A stretch of DNA of 64,000 nt from Paenibacillus silvestris (GTDB taxonomy: Bacteria > Bacillota > Bacilli > Paenibacillales > NBRC-103111), in assembly GCF_009882985.1 (NCBI RefSeq), contig NZ_WTUZ01000022.1, forward strand, positions 657,065 to 721,064, read 5' to 3'. Each line of letters begins with the position of its first letter. Position 1 is the stretch's first letter. The notes under the pieces were generated by a model. That model searched no databases. It saw only the letters and a program-made list of their open reading frames with translations, and was not told where the DNA came from. Made by a program: the position numbers and the translations under genes. Shown here one piece after another: positions 25,255 to 33,444 of this stretch.

Positions 25255-25872
25255 TTGAAAAGAATATTAATTACAGGATATAAAGCATCAGAGCTAGGCA
25301 TTTTTTCATTAAAACATCCAGGCATTTCAATTATTAAAAAAGCAATCCAAAAGAGACTTACTCCGCTGATTGAAGAGGGACTTGAATGGGTTGTCGTCAG
25401 TGGCGGATGGGGCGTCGAGCTGTGGGCGGCGGAAGCCGTTCTTGACCTTAGGGCCAGCACCTATCCAGAGCTTAAATTGGCTGTCATCACGCCTTTTTTG
25501 GAGCAAGAAGAGAAGTGGAGCGATGACAAAAAGAATAGCTACACGAGCGTTATAACTCGGGCTAATTACGTAAATAGCATCACGAAAACGAAATATGAGG
25601 GACCTTGGCAGTTTAAAGAACGGGACAAGTTCCTGCTGCGCAATTCGGACGGCATTCTTCTTGTCTACGATGAGGATACAGAAGGGTCTCCGAAGTTCAT
25701 GAAACTGCAAGCTGCGCAGATTGCTGCTAAGCACGATTACCCAATCATCACGATTAATGCCGCAGATTTGCAAAATGTCGCCGAAGATGAACAGGATGTT
25801 GAGCACGGCGATCAGTGGGGGGACATGGATGCCCAGCATCCAAGCGGTCCCACCGATTATGAGGAAATTTAA
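25255..25872 (+). CDS. ypsA: YpsA family protein (SLOG superfamily, DUF1273)
   Basis: 205-residue protein closely resembling Bacillus YpsA: 'KRILITGYKASELGIF', 'LEWVVVSGGWGVELWAAEA', 'LKLAVITPFLEQEEKW' and 'LRNSDGILLVYDEDTEGSPK'. SLOG proteins bind nucleotide-like ligands; YpsA has been tied to cell division in Firmicutes. The glycine-rich 'SGGWGVELWAAE' is the predicted ligand site. Bacillus YpsA usually lacks the long acidic tail seen here (about residues 170-205). TTG 25255 is the best start: AAGGTGG is 10 bp upstream, whereas GTG 25246 abuts it. Here it has no gpsB neighbour. Confidence 0.85.
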   Translation: MKRILITGYKASELGIFSLKHPGISIIKKAIQKRLTPLIEEGLEWVVVSGGWGVELWAAEAVLDLRASTYPELKLAVITPFLEQEEKWSDDKKNSYTSVITRANYVNSITKTKYEGPWQFKERDKFLLRNSDGILLVYDEDTEGSPKFMKLQAAQIAAKHDYPIITINAADLQNVAEDEQDVEHGDQWGDMDAQHPSGPTDYEEI

Positions 25873-25884
25873 GCGTTAGGTATC

Positions 25885-26748
25885 TTACGCCTGGGCAGCT
25901 TCCGGCAGCATGCCGACAAAAGCGCTTAATGAACTGCTAATAAAAGCATCCTTGCGCGTAATAAATTCCGTTTTGATGAAACGGTAAGGCTCTGGAATGG
26001 CAAAGGTGCGAAGTAAACCTTCCCTTTCGTGTTTCTGTATGACCGCTTTGGGCATGAGCGAGATCCCTAGTCCTGCGGATATTCCACCAATGATAGCTTC
26101 AAGCATACCGAATTCCATCAGGATTGGTTGTATTTTGCCAATGGACTGCAGCCACTGATCCAGAACGTCGCGATAAGAACAGCCTGTGTTGAAGACAAGG
26201 ATAGGCTTCGTCAAGGCTTCGGAAAGTGTGGCAACGCCAGGCCCAGCAGTGATAACCAATTCCTCTTCATATGCCTGAGTGGACAGCAAGTCAGGATGCG
26301 TACAGGAACAACCGATGAAAGCGCCATCGAGCTCATAGTGAAGCACCTTTTCAATTAGGAATTGCGTATGCCCAGTTGTTAAAGAGAGCTGTACATTAGA
26401 GTGCTGCTCATAGTAAGAGGCAAGCAGTTTAGGGAGGCGGACGGCTGCTGCAGTCTGTGTGGAACCAATCAAAAGCGGGCCGCTAGGTTCACCTGTTGAA
26501 GAAAGTGCCAGGACAGCCTCATCCAGCAGACCAACGATTTTATCCGCATAGGTGAGTAAGGTTTTGCCACTAGAAGTTAAGGACATGCCCCGGTTATGTC
26601 GGGAAAAGAGGACCGTTTGCAGTTCAGATTCCAACTGTTGAATTCGAGCCGTAATATTGGATTGCACGTAACCGAGGCGTCCCGCAGCTTTGGTAACGGA
26701 ACCCTCCCGGGCAACCATTTGAAACACTCGCAAATCTGAGCTTTCCAT
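25885..26748 (-). CDS. LysR-family transcriptional regulator
   Basis: 287-residue regulator with an N-terminal winged HTH ('LRVFQMVAREGSVTKAAGRL', 'NITARIQQLESELQTVLFSR') and a periplasmic-binding-like effector domain (about residues 90-285). The start is ATG 26746-26748 with AGGAGG 9 bp upstream. It is divergent from an EamA transporter, with a palindromic T-N11-A box between them at 26789, so it probably controls that exporter and itself. Its 3' end is 13 bp from the end of ypsA, a tight convergent junction. Effector unknown. Confidence 0.92.
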   Translation of the reverse strand: MESSDLRVFQMVAREGSVTKAAGRLGYVQSNITARIQQLESELQTVLFSRHNRGMSLTSSGKTLLTYADKIVGLLDEAVLALSSTGEPSGPLLIGSTQTAAAVRLPKLLASYYEQHSNVQLSLTTGHTQFLIEKVLHYELDGAFIGCSCTHPDLLSTQAYEEELVITAGPGVATLSEALTKPILVFNTGCSYRDVLDQWLQSIGKIQPILMEFGMLEAIIGGISAGLGISLMPKAVIQKHEREGLLRTFAIPEPYRFIKTEFITRKDAFISSSLSAFVGMLPEAAQA

Positions 26749-26788
26749 CGTTATGATCCTCCTGTGCGTATATGTGAATGTCTTTGGT

Positions 26789-26803
26789 ATCATTAATTAT
26801 GAT
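26789..26803. promoter_or_regulatory. LysR-type operator between the LysR and EamA genes
   Basis: ATCATTAATTATGAT has perfect 5-bp arms (ATCAT / ATGAT) and includes the T-N11-A pattern typical of LysR-family binding sites. It lies 41-55 bp upstream of the LysR start and 85 bp before the EamA start. Confidence 0.6.
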
Positions 26804-26887
26804 TTCAAATATCTTTAGCAATCATTATACATAATTTCAGACCTCCTTTACAATGAGATCATCTTGTTGATTGGGAGGTTTTTTCAG

Positions 26888-27769
26888 ATGAACAAATATA
26901 AATATATAGCGCTTATCCTTGTCACAACATTTGTGATGGGGGTCGCTTTTCCTGTAGGTAAGGTCGGGCTGGATTATTCGACGCCGTTCTTCCTGATGGG
27001 TATCCGCTTTGCTCTGGCTGGAGGCATATTAGCACTCATCGTGAGGAAAAAGCCACGGCCCTCCAGTTTGAAAATGTGGGGGCAAGCAGGCTTGATCGGC
27101 TTATTGCAATCAGCGGGTGTGATGGGCTGTGCCTATTACAGCATGCATTGGATTAGCTCGGGCGAGTCTTCGATCATCACTTGTACGAACCCTCTGCTCG
27201 TAATCGTTTTGGGCACTTTCCTGACGGGAGTCAAATATCGAGGGCGGCAATGGCTCGGTGTAGCCCTTGGGTTCATCGGAGTGGTCGTTACCTTCGGACT
27301 GCAACTGAACTTTCAGGCGGGAATGTTAATTGGCTTCCTCGGTGCCATATTCTTTGCTGCATCTACCTTGCTCATTAAACAGTGGGGAGCGAGTTTCGAT
27401 ATGATGGTACTAGCCGCGTACCAAATGCTTGCTGGAGGCATTGTGCTTCTTCTTCTGGGAGCAGTGACGGAACATCCGCATTTTACTTTTACATCTAAGT
27501 CTGTTGTCGTGTTGCTCTGGCTTGTCATTATGGGGTCGATTGTGCAATTCTCCCTGTGGTTTTATCTGCTTCGCAGCGGAGACCCTGCCAAAACGAGTGC
27601 TTTCTTGTTCTTAGTTCCTGTGTTCGGGCTGCTCTCTAGCTGGTTGCTGCTTGGTGAGAAGGTCGCTTGGTATGTCGGATTGGGTGGTGCTTTTATTTGT
27701 GTGGGCATCTTTTTGGTGAATTGGGAAGGGAAGGCTGGCTCGGGAGAGCGGTTGGTGCGGGCTCGGTAA
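26888..27769 (+). CDS. EamA/DMT family transporter
   Basis: 293-residue integral membrane protein with ten predicted segments in two EamA repeats (about residues 5-135 and 147-285). Marks include 'VMGVAFPVGKVGLD' in the first repeat and 'FYLLRSGDPAKTSAFLFLVP' near the end of the second. These carriers usually export amino acids or other small metabolites; the substrate is unknown. ATG 26888 has GGGAGG 9 bp upstream; the upstream TTG is inside the ribosome site region. Control by the divergent LysR regulator is likely. Confidence 0.9.
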   Translation: MNKYKYIALILVTTFVMGVAFPVGKVGLDYSTPFFLMGIRFALAGGILALIVRKKPRPSSLKMWGQAGLIGLLQSAGVMGCAYYSMHWISSGESSIITCTNPLLVIVLGTFLTGVKYRGRQWLGVALGFIGVVVTFGLQLNFQAGMLIGFLGAIFFAASTLLIKQWGASFDMMVLAAYQMLAGGIVLLLLGAVTEHPHFTFTSKSVVVLLWLVIMGSIVQFSLWFYLLRSGDPAKTSAFLFLVPVFGLLSSWLLLGEKVAWYVGLGGAFICVGIFLVNWEGKAGSGERLVRAR

Positions 27770-27808
27770 ATCGGCTGTGCGCCGGTGAAAAGGAGATCAA
27801 TTTCAATT

Positions 27809-27986
27809 GGATGAAATCCAATGAGATGGGGGATTTTCTAGTCGAAATTGAGCTTTCGTTGGATGGAATCCAATGAGAGCACTCGAGAAGGCGATGAAAC
27901 AGTGGAAACATGGCGAACTCGTTGGATTTTGTCCAACGAGTTCGCCATTTCGGCGGCAAATTGGCAGCTTTGATTGGAATTCATCC
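27809..27986. repeat. Four-unit nested-palindrome repeat, GGATGAAATCC family (copy F)
   Basis: Forward units start at 27809 (GGATGAAATCCAATGAGA) and 27861 (GGATGGAATCCAATGAGA); reverse units are at 27915-27934 and 27967-27986, reading GGACAAAATCCAACGAGT and GGATGAATTCCAATCAAA on the minus strand. Steps are 52, 54 and 52 bp. In this family each unit is itself a short palindrome (TTGGAT...ATCCAA). It ends 49 bp before copy B. Confidence 0.82.
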
Positions 27987-28035
27987 AATGAAAGTTGCGG
28001 GAGGGCTGCTCTTGTGACAGTCCTCCTCTGAGGGA

Positions 28036-28211
28036 GGAACTACAGGCCGCTATTTCACAGAAAAGCGGCATTTTCCAACAGTCCGAGGAACTACGATCCG
28101 CTATTTTGCCAATTTCATCAACAAAGCGTGGCATGGACAGGGAATAAGATCCTGCAGTTCCGCTCAGAGAGGAAACAGCTTGTTTTACTTTAAATAGGGG
28201 ACGCAAGTTCC
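28036..28211. repeat. Four-unit nested-palindrome repeat, GGAACTAC family (copy B)
   Basis: Forward units at 28036-28056 (GGAACTACAGGCCGCTAT) and 28087-28107 (GGAACTACGATCCGCTAT); reverse units at 28141-28161 and 28191-28211. Steps are 51, 54 and 50 bp, exactly as in copy A at 9966. It lies between the EamA gene and the rhamnose operon. Confidence 0.88.
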
Positions 28212-28287
28212 CCTAAGATGAAGTAGAAGGTGACTGTGTGGAGATTAGTGAGATGGATGATGGCAGGTTAGAAAAGTAGCATATACG

Positions 28288-28322
28288 AAAGTCTGGCGGA
28301 TTGAATCTAGCCAGGCTTTTTT
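28288..28322. terminator. Terminator-like hairpin before the rhamnose locus
   Basis: AAAGTCTGGC / GCCAGGCTTTTTT stem (one G-T pair) with a T-run on the plus strand. It lies about 520 bp past the EamA stop, so it may end read-through or an unannotated transcript. Confidence 0.6.
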
Positions 28323-28354
28323 ATGCTTTAAGGGCTAGTCTCAGTCATCCCAGA

Positions 28355-28440
28355 AGGGCACGCGGTCCCATTCCCTGCAAGCAAATTAGTTCTGAACCCA
28401 TTGCGGCGGAACTCTGAGCTATCAACAGCTCCAGTGCCCT
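28355..28440. other. Possible structured RNA element upstream of the rhamnose operon
   Basis: A closing stem AGGGCAC / GTGCCCT (28355-28361 with 28434-28440) encloses two further hairpins: AGTTC / GAACT (28388-28392, 28409-28413) and GAGCT / AGCTC (28416-28420, 28427-28431). The result is a multibranched fold. On the minus strand, 28370-28361 reads TGGGACCGCG, like the core of a T-box antiterminator, but no minus-strand gene lies downstream. On the plus strand it would precede rhaEW. I do not recognise a known riboswitch; direction and role are open. Confidence 0.35.
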
Positions 28441-28470
28441 CCAAGGAGGCGTCTTTACTCCTTCTTTTAA

Positions 28471-28552
28471 TCAAAGATAAACAAAGACAAAAATAATTAT
28501 TCAAAAATAAACAAAGATGTGATACGATAAAACCATCAAAAACAAACACATC
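28471..28552 (+). promoter_or_regulatory. Three direct repeats, probable DeoR-type operator of the rhamnose operon
   Basis: TCAAAGATAAACAAAGA at 28471, TCAAAAATAAACAAAGA at 28501 (16 of 17 identical, 30 bp apart) and TCAAAAACAAACACATC at 28536 (35 bp further). They fill the 80 bp directly upstream of the rhaEW leader. A-rich ACAAA words in direct repeat are a common pattern for DeoR/GlpR-family operators, and a DeoR-family gene is in this operon. Confidence 0.6.
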
Positions 28553-28615
28553 ATGGGATGTGAAGAGGAGAGACTTTGGGCAGCGCTCAGAGGTCCCTAT
28601 ACTAGGAGGATACTT

Positions 28616-30685
28616 ATGGTTGCGAATTTGTGGGAAGCAGAAAAGGCGAATAACGTATCAAAAGGCGTAGAGGAATTGGTTTACCGCTCCAACTTACTAG
28701 GAACAGATCGTGCTGTTGCGAACTGGGGCGGAGGCAATACATCCTACAAAACGATCGAAAAAGATTTCCGTGGACGTGACGTTGAAGTGATGTGGGTGAA
28801 AGGAAGCGGCTCTGACCTTGCGACGATGAAAGCAAAGAATTTCACAGGTCTTCGTATGGAAGACATCCGTCCTTTGTACGAAAGAGACGAAATGTCCGAC
28901 GAAGAAATGGTGGCTTACTTGGTGAACTGCATGATCGACAGCAAGCATCCACGTGCTTCCATTGAGACACTTTTGCATGCTTTCCTACCATTCAAACACG
29001 TAGATCACACGCATCCAGACGCGATTATCTCGCTATGCTGCGCACACAATGGCCGTGAGCTGGCAAAAGAAATCTACGGCGACCGCTTCGTATGGGTACC
29101 TTATGTACGTCCTGGCTTCACACTTTCCAAAATGATCGCTGAAGGCGTAAGAAACAATCCAAACGCTGAGCTAGTATTGATGGAGAAGCATGGTCTGGTC
29201 ACTTGGGGCGAAACATCCGAGGAGAGTTACCTCAAAACACTTGCCATCATCAATGAAGCTGAAAGCTTTATCGAAGCGCGAGTTCAGGAGGCCAACCTGT
29301 ACGGAGGCTCCAAATACGAGTCCCTGTCCGATTCTGAGCGCAACGATATTCTGGCGCAAGTGCTGCCAACGGTTCGCGGAGCTGTAAGCAAAGAGAAGAA
29401 AATGATCCTTACCGTGGACAGTGCTGATGATGTCTTGAAGTTTGTTAACAGCAAAGAGGCAGCCGTCTTGTCGCAAGTAGGCGCAGCTTGTCCGGATCAC
29501 TTGGTTCACACAAAAATGAAGCCGCTGTACATCGACTGGAATCCGAATTCCCGTGATGCTGCTTCCTTGACAGAAGCTTTGCAAGCTGGCATTGCTGCAT
29601 ACAAGGAAGAGTACAAAGCGTACTTCGAACGCAACAAAAATGAAGGCGATGTTATTTTCGAAACGGCTCCTCGCGTTATTTTGATCCCAGGCATTGGGAT
29701 GATTAACACAGGCAAAAGCTGGGCTATGGCGCAAGTCAGCGGCGCGCTTTACCACCGTGCAATCTCCGTTATGAGAGGCGCTACAGCACTTGGAACTTTC
29801 GTTTCCTTGAGCGAAAATGAGTCCTATAATGTGGAATACTGGCCGCTTGAACTTTACAAATTGACACTTGCACCTGCAGAAGCGGAATTCTCACGTAAAA
29901 TTGCTTTCATCACTGGTGGAGCAGGCGGGATCGGAAGTGTTACCGCTCGTCAATTCCTCAAAGAAGGCGCGCATGTTGTGCTGGCTGACTTGAATCTGGA
30001 AGGCGCACAGAAGTTGGCAGCTGAGCTGAACGAGCAATATGGTGAGAACAGAGCAATTGCTGTGAAAATGGATGTAACGAAGGAAGAAGATGTGGAAGCG
30101 GCTTACCGCGATTCGATCCTTAGCTACGGCGGTATTGATGTTATCGTGAATAACGCGGGTCTTGCGACATCAAGTCCATTCGATGAAACGTCCCTTAAAG
30201 AGTGGAACCTGAACATGAACGTGCTCAGCACAGGATATTTCTTGGTTGCTAGAGAAGCTTTTAAGATTATGAAAAAGCAAAGTGTTGGCGGCAGCATGGT
30301 ATTCGTCGGCTCCAAAAACTCGGTATTTGCAGGGAAAAATGCCTCTGCTTACTCAACAGCGAAAGCGGCTGAAATTCACTTGGCGCGTTGTATCGCAGCT
30401 GAGGGCGGCGAATACGGCATTCGCGTGAACTCTGTACTGCCAGATGCCATTCTCCAAGGTTCCGCGATTTGGAATTCCAATTGGCGCAATGAGCGCGCTG
30501 CGGCTTACGGCATTGAACCAGATCAACTCGAAGAGCACTACCGCAAAAGAACAACATTGCTTGTTAACATTTTCCCGAAAGACGTTGCGGAAGCTATCGT
30601 GTACTTCTCATCTTCCAAAGCTGAGAAAACGACAGGCTGCATGATTACCGTTGACGGCGGCGTTCCAGCTGCATTTACCCGTTAA
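28616..30685 (+). CDS. rhaEW: Bifunctional L-rhamnulose-1-phosphate aldolase / L-lactaldehyde dehydrogenase
   Basis: 689-residue fusion. The N-terminal class-II aldolase/adducin domain (about residues 1-400; 'GGGNTSYKT', 'HVDHTHPDAIISLC' with metal-binding His) would cleave L-rhamnulose 1-phosphate into dihydroxyacetone phosphate and L-lactaldehyde. The C-terminal short-chain dehydrogenase (from about residue 427; 'ITGGAGGIGSVTA' for NAD and active-site 'YSTAK') is thought to oxidise lactaldehyde to L-lactate, as for RhaEW/YuxG. The start ATG 28616 has AGGAGG 7 bp upstream; the open frame from 28553 lacks one. First gene of the rha operon, under three direct-repeat operators; the isomerase begins 33 bp downstream. 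Confidence 0.93.
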   Translation: MVANLWEAEKANNVSKGVEELVYRSNLLGTDRAVANWGGGNTSYKTIEKDFRGRDVEVMWVKGSGSDLATMKAKNFTGLRMEDIRPLYERDEMSDEEMVAYLVNCMIDSKHPRASIETLLHAFLPFKHVDHTHPDAIISLCCAHNGRELAKEIYGDRFVWVPYVRPGFTLSKMIAEGVRNNPNAELVLMEKHGLVTWGETSEESYLKTLAIINEAESFIEARVQEANLYGGSKYESLSDSERNDILAQVLPTVRGAVSKEKKMILTVDSADDVLKFVNSKEAAVLSQVGAACPDHLVHTKMKPLYIDWNPNSRDAASLTEALQAGIAAYKEEYKAYFERNKNEGDVIFETAPRVILIPGIGMINTGKSWAMAQVSGALYHRAISVMRGATALGTFVSLSENESYNVEYWPLELYKLTLAPAEAEFSRKIAFITGGAGGIGSVTARQFLKEGAHVVLADLNLEGAQKLAAELNEQYGENRAIAVKMDVTKEEDVEAAYRDSILSYGGIDVIVNNAGLATSSPFDETSLKEWNLNMNVLSTGYFLVAREAFKIMKKQSVGGSMVFVGSKNSVFAGKNASAYSTAKAAEIHLARCIAAEGGEYGIRVNSVLPDAILQGSAIWNSNWRNERAAAYGIEPDQLEEHYRKRTTLLVNIFPKDVAEAIVYFSSSKAEKTTGCMITVDGGVPAAFTR

Positions 30686-30718
30686 TTCGTTCCATATCCA
30701 AAAGGAGGCTATTATCCG

Positions 30719-31939
30719 ATGAGTGATAAAGCATATGCACTGTTTGAAGAGCTGCAAGCAAGTAGAGGTATTGATCTGACTGCTGTAAAAGCCAAGCTGA
30801 AAGCCCTTAAAGTAGAAACTCCATCCTGGGGTTACGGGGATTCTGGAACTCGCTTCAAAGTGTACAAGCAAAACGGTGTGCCACGTAATCCTTTTGAGAA
30901 ATTCGAGGATGCTGCGCAGGTTCATAAACTGACGGGTGTTTGCCCGTCGGTGGCGATCCACATTCCTTGGGATAAAGTGGACGATTACGCGAAACTGAAG
31001 CAGCATGCAGCTGATTTGGGCGTTTCCATTGGAGCGGTGAATCCGAACCTCTTCCAAGAAGATGATTATATCTTCGGAAGCGTGACGAATTCGAACGCAG
31101 CGATTCGCCGCAAAGCGACGGATCATTTGCTGGAGTGCGTAGACATCGCCAAAACCGTTGGCTCTGATGTGTTGAGTCTCTGGTTCGCAGACGGTTCCAA
31201 CTACCCGGGCCAAGTGGATATTCGCGCTCGCAAAACTTGGATGTATGAGTCACTCAAAGAGATGTACAACGCAATGTCGCCTAACATGCGAATGTTGATT
31301 GAATACAAATTCTATGAGCCTGCCTTCTACCACACAGATTTGGCAGATTGGGGTATGGCGTTCAACATGGCGAACAAATTGGGTCCTCAAGCTGAAGTGC
31401 TTGTAGACACAGGCCACCACCCGCAAGGTACCAACATTGAGCACATCGTGACTTATTTGTTAGATGAAAATAAACTTGGCGGCTTCCACTTCAATTCCCG
31501 CAAATATGGGGATGACGATTTGATCGTAGGCTCCGTGAATCCATACGAATTGTTCCTGATTTTCTACCAAATCATTGATGCGGCGAACGATAAAAACCCG
31601 CAAATCCGCCAGGCGGCCAACAACATTGCGTACATGATTGATCAAAGCCATAATATCGAGCGCAAAATTCCAGCGATGCTGCGTTCTGTCCTGAACGTTC
31701 AAACGCAATATGCCAAAGCTCTTCTCATCAACCTGGATGAAGTGAGAGATGCGCAAGAGCGTCAAGACGTCCTTGGTGCGGAAGATGCGGTTCGGAAAGC
31801 ATTCGAATTCGACGTGACACCGCTGCTGCAAGCTGTTCGCGAAGAAATCGGCGTGCCGGTTGATCCGATGAAAGCTTACCTGGAAAGCGGCTACGATGAA
31901 AGCATTAACGTGCGTGGCAAAGGCGGTGCGAGCTGGTGA
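30719..31939 (+). CDS. rhaI: L-rhamnose isomerase (RhaI/YulE-like)
   Basis: Metal-dependent isomerase (406 aa) turning L-rhamnose into L-rhamnulose. It is the xylose-isomerase-like TIM barrel type: metal-site stretches 'MLIEYKFYEPAFYH', 'VLVDTGHHPQGTNIEH' and 'GGFHFNSRKYGDDD' are in order, carrying the Glu, Asp and His ligands. This sequence type is the Pseudomonas-like RhaI rather than the E. coli RhaA type. ATG with AAAGGAGG 12 bp upstream. It overlaps the kinase gene by four bases (GTGA), which points to translational coupling. Confidence 0.92.
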   Translation: MSDKAYALFEELQASRGIDLTAVKAKLKALKVETPSWGYGDSGTRFKVYKQNGVPRNPFEKFEDAAQVHKLTGVCPSVAIHIPWDKVDDYAKLKQHAADLGVSIGAVNPNLFQEDDYIFGSVTNSNAAIRRKATDHLLECVDIAKTVGSDVLSLWFADGSNYPGQVDIRARKTWMYESLKEMYNAMSPNMRMLIEYKFYEPAFYHTDLADWGMAFNMANKLGPQAEVLVDTGHHPQGTNIEHIVTYLLDENKLGGFHFNSRKYGDDDLIVGSVNPYELFLIFYQIIDAANDKNPQIRQAANNIAYMIDQSHNIERKIPAMLRSVLNVQTQYAKALLINLDEVRDAQERQDVLGAEDAVRKAFEFDVTPLLQAVREEIGVPVDPMKAYLESGYDESINVRGKGGASW

Positions 31940-33435
31940 GTAAACCCTCAAGCGTTCTGGCCTTTGATTTGGGAGCAAGCAGCGGCAGAGCGATCGTCGG
32001 ACGCCTTGATTCTGAAGCGGGCCAAGTGACGATCGAGGAGATTCACCGCTTTCCGAATGATCCAGTGAAGGTGGGCGACCATCTTCACTGGGACATTCTG
32101 CGCTTGTTTCATGAGTTGAAACAAGGCATTTTGCAGACGAAGCAGCTAGGTTACACAGATATCGAAAGTTTGGCGATTGACTCCTGGGCAGTTGATTTCG
32201 GTCTGCTTTCCCAGAACGGCGAGCTGTTAGGCAATCCTTATCATTATCGTGATCACCAGACGGATCATGCGATGGATAAGGTGTTCGCATTAGTAGGACG
32301 CGAAAAGCTTTATGCCAAAACGGGGCTCCAGTTTCTGCAATTCAACTCGATTTTTCAACTCGCTGCAATCAAAGAAAGAAACCCGGAACTGTTGGAACGT
32401 GCGGCAACACTGCTCATGATTCCAGATTTGCTCCGCTATTTTCTGACTGGGGAAAAGCATAGTGAATTCACGAACTCCACGACCACTCAGCTCTTGAATG
32501 CTACGACGAAGACGTGGGATGCAGAGCTTCTTGAGCAGCTTGAACTTCCAGCCCGTTTGTTGCTGGATCCAGTAGCGTCAGGTACACGGGTAGGTTCATT
32601 AACTGAAGATATATGCACCGATCTTGATGTTGCTTCCATTCCTGTCATTGCTGTAGGCGAGCACGATACGGCTTCAGCCGTTGTTGCGGTTCCTGCGCTG
32701 GACGATCATTTTGCTTTCCTAAGCTGTGGGACTTGGTCCTTGCTCGGAACAGAAACAATGGAACCTGTCTTAACCGAACAGGCTTTGGCTTGGAATTTCA
32801 CGAACGAAGGCGGCGTGTATGGCACGAATCGTTTGCTGAAGAACATCATGGGACTGTGGTTGATCCAAGAGTGTAAACGGACGTGGGATAAAGAAGGCAA
32901 AAACCTCAGCTTTGCCACTCTCGTCAAGCTTGCTGAGCAAGCGAAGCCTTTCCAATCATTCATCGATCCGGATGATGACATGTTCCTCAATCCGCAGCAT
33001 ATGCCGAAGCAAATTCAGCAGTATTGCCGGGATACCCAGCAGGTTGTCCCGCAATCCGAAGGCGAAATCGCACGCTGCATTCTAGAAAGCCTGGCGCTTA
33101 AATATAGGTTTGTGCTGGAATGGACCGAGCAGCTTACGGGTGTTACGTACCCTGGACTTCACATTGTTGGCGGCGGCATTCAAAATGAGCTGCTCTGTCA
33201 ATTCACGGCGAGCGCTACAGGTCGCGAGGTTTGGGCTGGTCCTGTCGAGGGTAGTGCCTTAGGAAACCTTGTAGTACAATGGATAGCATTAGGGTATATC
33301 GCGAATTTGCGCGAAGCCAGGAAGCTGATTCGGAATTCGTTCCCGGTCAAAACGTACATCCCCGAGGATGCTGCGGGTTGGCAGGCGGCGTATGCAACAT
33401 TTTGTCAGGTGGCGTCCCGATCGAGGATGAAATGA
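31936..33435 (+). CDS. rhaB: Rhamnulokinase
   Basis: FGGY-family sugar kinase (499 aa) that phosphorylates L-rhamnulose. N-terminal 'FDLGASSGRAIVG' phosphate-binding loop, 'IDSWAVDFGLL' with the catalytic Asp region, 'NSTTTQLLNATTKTWD', and the C-terminal 'GLHIVGGGIQNELLCQ' adenine-site block. GTG start sharing four bases with the isomerase stop. Nine bases after its stop the DeoR regulator begins, so all four rha genes form one operon. Confidence 0.95.
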   Translation: MSKPSSVLAFDLGASSGRAIVGRLDSEAGQVTIEEIHRFPNDPVKVGDHLHWDILRLFHELKQGILQTKQLGYTDIESLAIDSWAVDFGLLSQNGELLGNPYHYRDHQTDHAMDKVFALVGREKLYAKTGLQFLQFNSIFQLAAIKERNPELLERAATLLMIPDLLRYFLTGEKHSEFTNSTTTQLLNATTKTWDAELLEQLELPARLLLDPVASGTRVGSLTEDICTDLDVASIPVIAVGEHDTASAVVAVPALDDHFAFLSCGTWSLLGTETMEPVLTEQALAWNFTNEGGVYGTNRLLKNIMGLWLIQECKRTWDKEGKNLSFATLVKLAEQAKPFQSFIDPDDDMFLNPQHMPKQIQQYCRDTQQVVPQSEGEIARCILESLALKYRFVLEWTEQLTGVTYPGLHIVGGGIQNELLCQFTASATGREVWAGPVEGSALGNLVVQWIALGYIANLREARKLIRNSFPVKTYIPEDAAGWQAAYATFCQVASRSRMK

Positions 33436-33444
33436 GGGAAGACG

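Noticed and set aside
27693-28206. Minus-strand frames of 88 and 122 codons after the EamA gene
   Set aside because: They are readings of the GGA repeat units and their spacers, overlap the EamA 3' end, and lack ribosome sites.
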